Below the pieces are notes generated by a model. It searched no databases and was not told the origin of the DNA. It saw only the letters and a list, made by a program, of their open reading frames with translations. A program made the translations under genes and the position numbers. DNA of 64,000 nt. Origin: Raphanus sativus (lineage: Eukaryota > Streptophyta > Magnoliopsida > Brassicales > Brassicaceae). Numbering within the stretch: the stretch's first letter is position 1; every line of letters begins with the position of its first letter. Positions 1 to 9,939 of the stretch are shown piece after piece. The stretch lies in contig NC_079514.1 in the NCBI RefSeq assembly GCF_000801105.2, positions 806,001 to 870,000 on the forward strand. Reading direction: 5' to 3'.

Positions 1-250
1 GATTGTTGTTTATTTTTTATTTTATTTTAACCTGACATGAACCTTTTGTTATCTTTGTAAACCAGGATTGGGTTATTACTGGGATTGGGAGAAAGAAAAG
101 CAGATCAGACTATGCCAAGGACATCGATGCAATTGCTCTTTGTTGTGAGATGGTTCTTTGTCAAAATGGGAGTGACTCTGCTGTTAGAGTTGTTGCTATT
201 GACTCTGATTTTAAGGTGATTCTTGACGAGCTCTTTTCACCGAGTCATGA

Positions 251-310
251 CGAGCAGTCCAAGATCTTGACGAGCAGTCCAAGATCTTGACGAGCAGTCC
301 AAGATCTTGA
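251..310. repeat. Three exact tandem copies of a 20-bp unit
   Basis: The unit cgagcagtccaagatcttga occurs three times in a row (251-270, 271-290, 291-310) inside an exon of the nuclease fragment. The first copy continues the protein; the added copies bring an in-frame stop. This is a small recent tandem expansion. Confidence 0.95.
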
Positions 311-359
311 GAATCCCTCCCACACTCTCTCTCTGGCAGATATTCAGGTTCTTTTCCAC

Positions 360-399
<40 letters not shown>
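360..399. repeat. (TA)n microsatellite
   Basis: About 40 bp of alternating T and A in an intron-like stretch of the nuclease fragment. Confidence 0.9.
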
Positions 400-403
<4 letters not shown>

Positions 404-2327
404 TATATATGCATGGTTTCAGTTGTCATTCTCCTGAATCAATTTCCTTTAATTTGGCAGGAAAAACTGCTTAACTTGCTTTCTGTGGATACTATTATGG
501 TCGGTCACTCTCTCAAAAAGGACCTACAAGGTAGCTTTTAAACTTTTTGTTATTGTTCAGTCGCTCCCTACTGACTTGACTTATTTCACAGCACTCAAGT
601 TGGATCACACCAAAGTATTAGACACTTCGCTTGTCTTCGAGTACGAATACTCTGGCGAGCCTCCAAAGAAGAGTAATAGATATTTCGAGACTCGCATTGA
701 ATTTGGAAGACTTCTGCCTCGAAGGCCTTCTCTGGACTCTCTATGCAAAGGTAAAGAGACTCGCATAGATGCTTGACCCGTGCAACGGTTCGATCATACT
801 GTTAGGTTAATTAATGTAATTACATCTTTTAGAGGTACTGGCCTCTATGTTTCGATAAAATTGTAGGATGTGATTCAGTAGATTCGGTCTTCTTAGCTAT
901 AGCTTTCAGTATTGTTTCTAGCAAAATCCCACTTGTAGAAGAGGTTTGTTGTTAAGTATGGTAGAGCTTCCATCTTTAATTCCAAAGATGTAGGAAAAGT
1001 AGATGATGATGATCTTAATAGCTCGTAGGAGCTAATCTGTTTGAGCAGCACTCTGCTAACCTCTAGCTTCTTCCACAAGTAGTTTATTATTGCAAATAAG
1101 ACAATGTGCAAAAATCAAATTATTTTTCTGCATGATAATAGTGACAATATGACTCTTTAATAATTTAATAAACATTTTGTTTATCGAACACTTTTGTTGA
1201 AAAATTATTACGTCTCCATACTAATAAGTCCAACATAAACTTTTGACGAAAAAGTCCAATAACACCACTTGTCCGGAGACAGTACTGTGGAATATTTTTC
1301 TTTCAAATGATGATCTTATGGAAAACATGAAAGTCCACTTATTTTATAATAGAGATTAGAGCAGTTAACTTAACTTAGCGATTATTTGTGTGGGTGCGTG
1401 TGTGAGAGAGAAGTATGGTTACGGTTAATTTACTGTGATTCTTGTTGTTCTACAGAGTTTAGAGAGCGATTAAAATACGTTTTAATAATCTCACAATTTT
1501 AAATTCAAAAACATAGTTTTTTAACATTTAACTACAAAATTTAATGATTTATTTTTAATACATATATAAAGGCCACAAAATTTCATCAAATTTTTTTAAA
1601 TATCTAACATTACTTTGAGTTTAAAATGGCAACAGCGATTCAACATTATCTTTATATTTGATAGTTTAGTTAAATACGTTACCACGCAAGTTTTGTGACA
1701 TATCACATGATGTATTATTAGTCAACATTAGAGAAAATATCATAAACTGTGCAAACAATATCATAAACAATGCATAGACTTTTCTTAGATCTTTTGTCGT
1801 CAAGTTTTTATTAATTATATATAGTAATATATTCTCAAAAAGTATTCTTTTCAAGATCAAATCAAATTAATTATTCAAGATATTTTCTATTATATCGGAT
1901 CTATTTAGCGCAACCTTATCGGTCCAGCTCTAAAAATGAGGTTCTTAATAACAAAATATTATTATTTTAATTTATTTTGTTTAAATATTTAAAGTCAAAT
2001 GTGTAGAACTAAAAATACTATATTGACAGGTATTTGTTTGAGTTGTAAGGAGTTTTTTTCCAGTAGTTTTTTAAGGACGATTGCTGTGTTTTCTACAAAA
2101 AAATTTCTCTTACTTTTTTTTTTCTTTTAAGTTTTAGACACCTAGTAGCATCTCCTTATTGGACCTGCTCTTAGTTTAGTCGCAAGATGTGTCAGGATTG
2201 TATAGTTTGTGGCGGTGTGGACTGTGGATATAGAAATTTCATTTTACTATTGTTGGACTATAGTAAGCTACTATTCTAAAGTATTTTTGAATTGGTTGTA
2301 TAAAATCCTATTTATAAGTATGCATTA

Positions 2328-2373
2328 TTCATTACAAATGTTTTTTTTTTGAAACTTTCATTACAAATGTTTT
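2328..2373 (-). mobile_element. Tail-only retroposon-like insertion
   Basis: A 17-bp direct repeat (ttcattacaaatgtttt at 2328-2344 and 2357-2373) flanks only a poly(T) run and the tag gaaac. This resembles a non-LTR insertion truncated almost to its poly(A) tail. Confidence 0.6.
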
Positions 2374-3293
2374 ATGTTCATCAACACCTGCTTAATATTA
2401 TCGTATGTATTGTATGTGTGTAATCTGAGAAACGTGAAGTACGTGTAAGCTTCTCAAATTAGATTTTTGTGTTTTATCTTATTTTATTTCTTTTGGGAAA
2501 GAATTTATGAAAAACTACAAGAAAAGATGGAAGAAATAACTTCAATCATATTATGTAAACATGATATTAATTTTTTCAAAATTTTACGCAAAACATATTT
2601 GGCTTTTCGTAGGACTCAAAGTCTAATTAATCAACCCTGTTAGAGTTTCTTAACTCCAAATAGCCACTTCAATTTCCCATTAAATAATCAAAATTTCAAA
2701 CTTCCGAATAAGTATGAAAATGGACCCATGACGTTTTACACAGTACTCTCCATAGTTGACCTTGAATCTGCGAGTCTAGCCACACTATGAGTTTGGTTAC
2801 ACATTGACATCAAGACATTCACGAGGATAAAAACAAAAAGCAGCTATTAAAAACTACTAGTTCTTATCCAATTATAGCAGACTCGTGTTCTACCCATATC
2901 TTTTCATTAAATTTACAAAATATCTTAGGTAGTCAAACTTCTACGTTTTAACTACGCCCAAAACGCCAGCTTGGTTATAGATATGTTCTTATCCAAAATC
3001 AAAAGTTAACTAGTACTCCAAATTTAAGGCAACGATCGACGTTTAGATACACAGACTTCCAAATTTAGAGTCAGGTCCAGCTGTTATTACACATGTACTT
3101 AATTAGGGTCTGTAATTAGAATCATTGATCGGATCTTCGGTACTAATGTCACAAACAAACTTCTATAAATATATAAAAATATAGAAATATGTGGATGAAT
3201 CTTGTCCATTGGATTCAAATAACTAAATCCTCTCTTTTCAGACTTGTGGCTTTCACGAGTACAGTCTTCTCTGTGTTGTCATCTATGTTTTTT

Positions 3294-3305
3294 CTATATA
3301 TAATC
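3294..3305 (+). promoter_or_regulatory. Putative TATA box of the polyol transporter gene
   Basis: ctatatataatc lies about 150 bp before the ATG, leaving room for a 5' UTR of roughly 115-120 bases. Inference from motif and position only. Confidence 0.45.
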
Positions 3306-3449
3306 AACGAATCTTCTTTGGCAGTGAGGGAGAGATTACCAAACACATAACTTACTTTCAGACAAAAGCTTACAACTGGGAGAGACATTAGTTAAACTTT
3401 AAAGTTTGTATACTCTATAATTTTCTAATCACGTGGTGCTAAATAAACC

Positions 3450-5136
3450 ATGGCCGATCAAATCTCCAGCGAGAATACGACCGAAAATCCGACCAAGAAG
3501 CCGACCGAGGAGAACACTGGAGTTAATAGATACGCACTTCAATGCGCTATTGTCGCCTCCATAATCTCCATCATCTTTGGTTACGGTAAGTATGTAATAA
3601 GAATTAAGAAATCTCCAAAAATTATAGGGATTTTAATATGTATAGATGTTAACTTTTAAAAAAAAAACAAAAAAATTTTACATGTGCAAGAAAATATTTA
3701 CTTATTATTATTCTTCTGTAATTATCTCATGATAAGATACGTTGCGTATAGATACCGGAGTTATGAGCGGAGCGATGGTGTTTATCGAAGAAGAGTTAAA
3801 GACAAACGAAGTTCAAATCGAAGTCCTCACCGGAATTCTCAACCTTTGTGCCCTCGTCGGATCACTGCTCGCCGGTAGAACATCTGACATAATCGGACGG
3901 CGTTACACAATCGTCTTAGCCTCAATACTCTTCATGTTGGGCTCAATACTAATGGGCTGGGGCCCAAGCTATCCTGTTCTCCTCACCGGTAGATGCACAG
4001 CCGGGCTCGGAGTCGGTTTCGCCCTAATGGTTGCACCGGTTTACTCGGCAGAGATCGCAACCGCTTCACACAGAGGACTCTTAGCTTCTCTACCTCATCT
4101 TTGCATCAGCATAGGGATTTTACTAGGTTACCTAGTGAATTACTTCTTCTCCAAGCTACCAATGCATATCGGTTGGAGACTGATGCTCGGCATAGCTGCG
4201 ATCCCGTCGCTAGTGCTAGCCTTCGGGATCTTGAAAATGCCTGAATCTCCACGGTGGTTGATTCTACAAGGACGTCTCGGAGAAGGCAAGAGGATACTGG
4301 ACTTGGTTTCGAACTCGCCTGAAGAGGCGGAGCTACGGTTTCAAGACATCAAAACCGCCGCGGGAATCGACCCGAAGTGCAAAGACGAGGTCGTGAAGAT
4401 GGAGAACAAGAAGACTCACGGCGAAGGGGTCTGGAAAGAGCTTATCCTGAGACCTACTCCTGCGGTGAGACGAGTTCTTCTGACCGCGTTAGGGATTCAT
4501 TTCTTCCAGCACGCCACTGGTATCGAAGCCGTGTTGCTGTACGGTCCGAAGATCTTCAAGAGAGCGGGAATCACGACCAAAGACAAGCTTTTCTTGGTTA
4601 CGATCGGTGTCGGAATCATGAAAACGACGTTTATTTTCACGGCGACTTTTTTGCTTGACAAGGTAGGTCGGAGGAAGCTTTTGTTGACCAGCGTCGGAGG
4701 AATGATTGGCGCGTTGACGATGCTTGGGTTCGGGCTTACGATGGCTCAGAACTCTGGCGGGAAACTGGTTTGGGCTTTGGTGCTGAGTATAGTCTCGGCT
4801 TATAGCTTCGTGGCGTTTTTCTCTATTGGGCTCGGCCCAATAACTTGGGTTTACAGTTCTGAGGTCTTCCCGTTGAAGCTTCGAGCGCAAGGAGCGAGTC
4901 TGGGAGTTGCGGTGAACAGAGTCATGAACGCCACAGTATCAATGTCGTTTTTGTCGTTATCCAAAGCGATAACCACCGGTGGTGCCTTCTTCATGTTCGC
5001 CGGAATCGCAGCGGTGGCGTGGAACTTCTTCTTCTTCCTTATGCCGGAGACGAAAGGAAAGTCGCTTGAGGAGATCGAAGCGCTTTTTCAAAGAGACGGT
5101 GATCATAAAGTACGCGGCGAAAACGACGTAGCTTAG
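3450..5136 (+). CDS. PLT6: Polyol/monosaccharide:H+ symporter (PLT6-like)
   Basis: Two exons, 3450-3585 and 3752-5136, give 506 aa; the intron splits the conserved GY/DTGVMSG motif. The protein is a major facilitator of the sugar-transporter family: about 12 membrane segments, GRTSDIIGRR between helices 2 and 3, PESPRWL after helix 6, DKVGRRKLL in the second half, and PETKGKSLEEIEALF at the end. These are sugar-porter signatures, and the first 80 residues match my memory of Arabidopsis PLT6 (At4g36670), a plasma-membrane carrier of polyols, inositol and monosaccharides. An N-terminal spacer rich in T, E, P and K (residues 6-25) is longer than in Arabidopsis. The ORF is intact. A Stowaway-like MITE begins 66 bp after the stop. 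Confidence 0.93.
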
Positions 5137-5201
5137 TGTTTTTTTCTTTTCTTTTTAAGTTATCTTTATATGACTGCGTTTAACGTGTTGGTCTTACACG
5201 A

Positions 5202-5451
5202 TACTCCCTCTGTTTCATAATATTTGATGTTTTACTTTAATGCACAAAGATTAAGAAAATTAGAATCTTTCTAGATAAGTATTTTAAAAATATAATTTTA
5301 TAATCAACTAACCAATTATAAAAAACTGCAAAATCTAATTGATTGAATAGTTTCCAATAAAGTTAAAGTTAACTTTAAAACTCAAAATATCATCTAAATT
5401 GAAACAAAATACTTCCTCCAAAACATCGTCTATATTGAAACGGAGGGAGTA
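5202..5451. mobile_element. Stowaway-like (Tc1/mariner) MITE
   Basis: 250 bp between TA dinucleotides. The terminal inverted repeats begin tactccctctgtttca on the left and, read on the other strand, tactccctccgtttca on the right; similarity extends about 30 bp inward. It sits just after the polyol transporter gene and may supply 3' transcript ends. Confidence 0.85.
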
Positions 5452-5617
5452 TCATTTAGATATTTGTTGTACTGTATGTGGCTTTTATCAAATTATATAA
5501 ACCAACGGTCACGATCCAGTTATAGTTTTAGCATTTCTTAACAGTATAATAAGATCAACGGCTCGTAATAGTATTAGTGAGAGAGAGTGAGCTCTAAATC
5601 GAGCCGACACTTTACCG

Positions 5618-7690
5618 ATGAAGGAGGACGACGCCTTGCCGACGTCGGCGACGGCGAATTCGAAGAAGGAACACTCCGAATCGGTTTTGTTTGGAGGAGG
5701 TCGTTACAAGTTCTATGCGTTCGCTGCTCTCTTGCTTTTAGCCTTTTGGTCGATGTTCACCGGTACAGTCACTCTCCGGTTATCCACCGGGAATCTAAAC
5801 CGGTTATCTGCAGATCTCGGAGTTCGGAACTACGATCACCTCGACGCTCTGGTGACACTTTCTTTCTTGATTTCTACCTCTTTGTTGTGTAATCGAATTT
5901 TGGAGCTGATTTCGAATTTGTGTGTTTTGTAGGAAATGGAGGAGAGGGAGAGAGTGGTGAAGCGTATGTGGGACGTGTACACTAACAGTCGTCGGATCAA
6001 GTTGCCTGAGTTTTGGCAAGAGGCATTCGTCGCTGCTTATGAAGAGCTTACTAGTGATGTTCCTGGGGTTAGAGACAATGCTATGGGAGGTTAAGGATAT
6101 TACATTTTAGAGGTACTGGTCTCTGTGTTTCAATAACATGGTAGCATGTGATTTAGTAGAGATTCTGTCTTTTTAAAAAAAAAATATGTTCACTTATGAG
6201 ATTTCAGATGAGTAAAAATCTCATATACTCTTAATGAGGCAAAAAGTGATCTGAGATACTCTTACGAAATCTGAAGTACTCTTTACTCTTCATGAAATAA
6301 GAGTTTTCCGATTTTGCCCTTACGTTTTTCCTCCTCAATCGGAAATTTGAATTTCGAATTTCAGGTACCAGATTTACAATTTGAATTTTGAATTTAAGTA
6401 AAACTAGAACTCAAGTTGAACCAAGTTATACCATTGTCGAATTTAGGTATCAAATTTAAAATTTGAATTTTGAATTTTAGTGAAACTAAATTTGAATTTT
6501 GAATTTTAGTGAAACTAGAAACTAAGTTGAACCAAGTTACATCATTGTCGAAGTCCATTGTGGTGTAATTATGTCCTAGTTTTACCAAGTTATACATCGA
6601 GAATGGTAAAACTGTATAACTAGGTTATAGTTTTACCAAGTTGTACATTTGTCGAGGTAAAACTTGGCAAAACTATAACCTAGTTATACAGTTTTACCAA
6701 GTTACACAAATAGTATAACTTGGTAAAACTGTTTTTGTGGGTTTGTAGTTTCACTTTCGTGCTCTATCTTGATATATACGTTTCTGGATCTTAAAAACCG
6801 AAAATATCAAAAAGCAGACTAAAGTTGACGTGGAGAATAAGCAGAGTAGTAGGTAGAGAAGAAGAAGGAAGATGTGGAAGAAAAAAAGAACAAACATCTG
6901 AGATTCAGAGAAGAACAAAAGAAAAAACAAAACAACTAAAGAAAACGAGATTCAAAGAAGAACAAAAAAAAAACACAGAGAAAAACGAGATAAAAAAACA
7001 GAGCAAACAGAAAAGATAAGAGTCGAAATAAAACAAGATAAGAAACAGAGAGAAAAACTGATTCGAAAAAGAAGAGATTTAAATGGAAAATTGAAGGAAT
7101 GAAAGAGAAGAGAGAAAAACAGAGAAGAGAGAAAGACAGAGAAGAGAGAAAGAAAGAAGATGAAGAATAAAAGATAGATCTAGATCTGTAGAGATAAGGT
7201 AGAAAATTAGGTTTAATGGCATGGTCCGTAAATAAATAGATTCATTAAGGATATATTGGATTTTTTGCCAGATTTCGAATTAAAAATAAATGAAAATAAA
7301 ATGAATTTCAGATGAAGAGTATCTGAGCACTTTTTTTTTCACCAAAGAGTATCTGAGCATTTGATTCATTTCAGATAGCTATAGCTTCCGGTTTGTTTCT
7401 TGCATTTTATTCCAAAATCCCACTTGTAGAAGAAGTTGGTTGGTCAGGTCATCATTCCAAAGTCATCATTCGTATGTAAATGTATTTTTTTCCGATTTTG
7501 TTGAGTGTACAATGATGGCTATGATCTCGTCTTATTACATTTTTTTTTTTTTTAATCAGAGCGCAAGGGGTTTGGGAAGAAGCTTCAAGAAGATTTTACA
7601 CTAGCCAAGCAGCAAATAGCTGATGGTGATATGATATATACTGGCGACAACACGTTTACATATAAACCTATGATCATTTCTACTTGCTGA
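5618..7690 (+). CDS. DUF1195 single-pass membrane protein
   Basis: Exon 1 (5618-5851) and exon 2 (5933-6089) read MKEDDALPTSATANSKKEHS..., then one hydrophobic helix (about residues 31-50, YKFYAFAALLLLAFWSMFTG) and LEMEERERVVKRMWDVYTNS... This matches my memory of At4g36660 (DUF1195), a plant protein of unknown function. I place a donor at GGGAG/GTTAAG and a third exon at 7560-7690 (GFGKKLQEDFTLAKQQIADG...), ending in TGA, for about 173 aa. If the intron is not used, translation stops at 6092-6094 (131 aa). A coding-looking stretch continues in another frame after 7668 (YDHFYLLKPKDDPIQFYRL), so a one-base loss of T in cct/atg is possible. Intron 2 holds a 1.2-kb insertion. Confidence 0.6.
6460..6517. 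repeat. 29-bp tandem repeat, two copies
   Basis: Two adjacent near-identical units built around ttgaattttgaattttag followed by tgaaacta, with a further degraded copy around 6376-6410. Confidence 0.75.
6602..6703. repeat. Long inverted repeat (hairpin)
   Basis: An arm at about 6602-6642 (core ctgtataactaggttatag) is repeated inverted at about 6661-6703 with roughly two mismatches over 40 bp and an 18-base loop. Transcribed as part of the intron it would fold into a stable stem. Confidence 0.85.
7315..7359 (-). mobile_element. Tail-only retroposon-like insertion
   Basis: A 15-bp direct repeat (aagagtatctgagca at 7315-7329 and 7345-7359) flanks a poly(T) run plus caccaa. Confidence 0.55.
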
Positions 7691-7860
7691 AGCCAAAAGA
7701 TGATCCTATTCAATTCTATCGATTGGTAATTACATACAAATACTTTTATGATGTGCTGAAACATGGAATCTTTCTGATATACGTGTTCTTCAGTACAAAA
7801 CCATTGTTGCAAATCTAATTTCTGTAATGCAAACACAACCAAAACAAAAGCACTGAGTTA

Positions 7861-7914
7861 TACATTATCAAAGCGTTTTTTTTTTTTTGAACAAAAATAC
7901 ATTATCAAATCGTT
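7861..7914 (-). mobile_element. Tail-only retroposon-like insertion upstream of PBRP
   Basis: A 17-bp direct repeat with one mismatch (tacattatcaaagcgtt at 7861-7877, tacattatcaaatcgtt at 7898-7914) flanks poly(T) and gaacaaaaa. It lies about 130 bp before the PBRP start codon, in its promoter or 5' UTR. Confidence 0.6.
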
Positions 7915-8041
7915 AAGACAAAGTTTTTATACGCTCTGTTGTTATAAATATTCAACACTAGTAAGCAGTAAGCACTAAGTAGTAACGAAAACAACACAGC
8001 CGGAGGAAACAAAAAGAGTAAAGAGAAAAAAATTAAAATAA

Positions 8042-9939
8042 ATGAAGTGTCCTTACTGTTCATCGGCGCAAGGACGGTGCGCCACCGCAACCTCCGGCAG
8101 ATCGATAACGGAATGCACCTCATGCGGCCGCGTAGTGGAAGAACGCCAGACGCAAAACCACCACCTCTTCCATCTCCGCGCGCAAGACACTCCTCTCTGC
8201 CTCGTCACTCCCGATCTCCAACCCCCCGCCGCGCAACCGTCTCCAGCCGACGAGGAAGATCCGTTCGAGCCAACCGGGTTCATCACCGCCTTCTCAACAT
8301 GGTCACTCGAGCCGAGCCCGATCTTCGCCCGCTCCTCCCTCTCCTTCTCCGGTCACCTCGCCGAGCTCGAGCGAACCCTGGAGCTCGCTTCGAATTCGTC
8401 GTCGTCGTCGACGGTTGTGGTGGTGGATAACCTGAGGGCTTATATGCAGATCATCGACGTGGCGTCGATTCTGGGGCTGGATTGCGATATCTCTGAGCAT
8501 GCTTTCCAGTTGTTTAGGGATTGCTGCTCAGCTACTTGCTTGAGGAACAGAAGCGTCGAAGCCTTGGCCACTGCTTGTCTTGTTCAAGCTATTAGAGAAG
8601 CTCAGGAGCCTAGAACTCTTCAGGTAGCTACACATCCTGTTTCATTCACAATTTTATGATAGTGTCTTTGAGCTTTTGTTTGATGATAGTTTTGAACTGT
8701 TTTTGCTTATATATTTTACTCAGGCTGTGTTAGCAGCAACTTACCAACTAATGTGGACCGTTTGATATATGCAGCACTTGTTTTTAGTTCATTACCGTGA
8801 GTTTCTGTCTAATGCCTTTTCCGTTGCTTTGAACAATAGGAGATCTCCATTGCAGCCAATGTACAGCAGAAGGAAATTGGCAAGTACATCAAGATTTTAG
8901 GAGAAGCTCTACAACTAAGTCAACCTATCAACAGCAACTCTATATCTGTTCATATGCCAAGATTCTGCACCCTCCTTCAACTTAACAAATCTGCTCAGGT
9001 GTGCCCACTAAACTGATACTTCTTTGTGAAATGCATACAATGCAACCTGAAATATCTCTTTTCCCGCCTCTATTGAGTTCTGGAGTCTTTAAAGTGGCTT
9101 GTAATGACATTGTTCCCACTCGGTGTCACTAATGCTAACCATTACACCTTTGCTGATTTGTCTGTTTTCAATCTTCGTAGGAACTGGCAACACACATCGG
9201 AGAAGTGGTGATCAACAAGTGCTTCTGCACCCGTAGAAACCCTATCAGCATTTCTGCAGCTGCTATCTATCTAGCATGTCAGCTTGAAGACAAACGAAAG
9301 ACGCAAGCTGAGATTTGTAAGATAACCGGATTAACGGAAGTAACCCTGCGAAAAGTGTATAAGGAGCTTCTGGAGAATTGGGACGACCTTCTCCCGTCTA
9401 ACTACACACCAGCCGTCCCACCAGAGAAAGCATTCCCTACAACCACAATCTCTACAACCCGCTCAACAACTCCTAGAGCCGTGGATCCACCTGAACCGAG
9501 TTTAGCAGACAGAGACAAGCCACCGGTTAAACCCGTGGAAACATCTGATCATGCCAACCAACAACAAGAACACAAAGGCAAAGAAGAAAAGCATCCGAAA
9601 TTCAGACAGCCTTGGCTGTTTGGAACTGCCAGTGTCATGAGCCCAGGGGAAATGGTAAGCGAGCCGGATAAACCTGACTTTGATAAGCAGCAGCAGCAGC
9701 TAGGGGATAAGGAAACACTGCCTACATATCTCAGACAACATAACCAATTCCCTTCGAGTTCATCTCCATCTTCAAGTATCAGCACAATCAACTGGTCATT
9801 CAGACCTTCTGGTGGTACCGGGTCCTCAAGCAGCTTGCCTGTTGTTCATCCGCCGAAACTGCCTCCGGGTTATGCTGAGATCAGAGGCAGTGGATCTCAA
9901 TCAGGAAACAAGAATGCTAATAATCCACATGGAGATTAG
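8042..9939 (+). CDS. PBRP: Plant-specific TFIIB-related protein
   Basis: Three exons, 8042-8623, 8840-8998 and 9181-9939, give 499 aa. The N-terminus is a zinc ribbon (CPYC at residues 3-6, CTSC at about 26-29). TFIIB-like cyclin repeats follow: LRAYMQIIDVASILGLDCDISEHAFQLF around residue 135, and in exon 3 CFCTRRNPISISAAAIYLACQLEDKRKTQAEICKITGLTEVTLRKVYKEL. The C-terminal 160 residues are low-complexity, rich in P, S and Q, with a QQQQ run. Length and sequence agree with my memory of Arabidopsis PBRP (At4g36650). That protein is described as a TFIIB family member partly held on the plastid envelope and linked to RNA polymerase I transcription. The start is the first ATG and sets up the zinc ribbon. 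No break is seen. Confidence 0.92.

Larger units (their letters stand above)
1..750 (+). pseudogene. SDN-type 3'-5' exoribonuclease fragment, broken
   Basis: Three exon-like blocks read as part of a small-RNA-degrading nuclease (SDN) DEDDh exonuclease. Block 1 follows an AG acceptor and starts at 66 (DWVITGIGRKKS... CCEMVLCQNG... VILDEL). Block 2 is 461-530 (LLSVDTIMVGHSLKKDLQ). Block 3 is 592-750 (LKLDHTKVLDTSLVFEY... RRPSLDSLCK). The GHSLxxDL and DTSL motifs are typical of the family. The first catalytic Asp, normally in a DCEM motif, is Cys here (ALCCEM). Block 1 runs into a triple 20-bp repeat and an in-frame TGA at 288-290. The N-terminal part would lie left of the window, and I see no downstream exons for the end of the domain. 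This is a catalytically dead relic. I am fairly sure of the family but not of the member. Confidence 0.75.
751..3449. other. Intergenic, AT-rich
   Basis: No convincing gene. The stretch at about 820-945 resembles intron 2 of the DUF1195 gene (6096-6170 joined to 7376-7425), so it looks like a duplicated piece of that gene without its 1.2-kb insertion. The remainder is AT-rich DNA plus the PLT6 promoter. Confidence 0.6.
6171..7375. mobile_element. 1.2-kb insertion in DUF1195 intron 2, class unclear
   Basis: The flanks (…gtcttttt and agctatagctt…) are contiguous in the related copy at 885-905, so the middle is an insertion. Its ends share inverted similarity (gatctgagatactctt near 6248-6263 against gctcagatactctt read on the minus strand near 7345-7358). 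The interior has a 29-bp tandem repeat, a long hairpin and a purine-rich tract at about 6850-7170. No transposase is seen. I cannot fix the exact ends or the superfamily. Confidence 0.55.

Noticed and set aside
4489..4890. 133-codon minus-strand ORF within the polyol transporter
   Set aside because: Antisense shadow of a GC-richer coding exon; no conserved motif.
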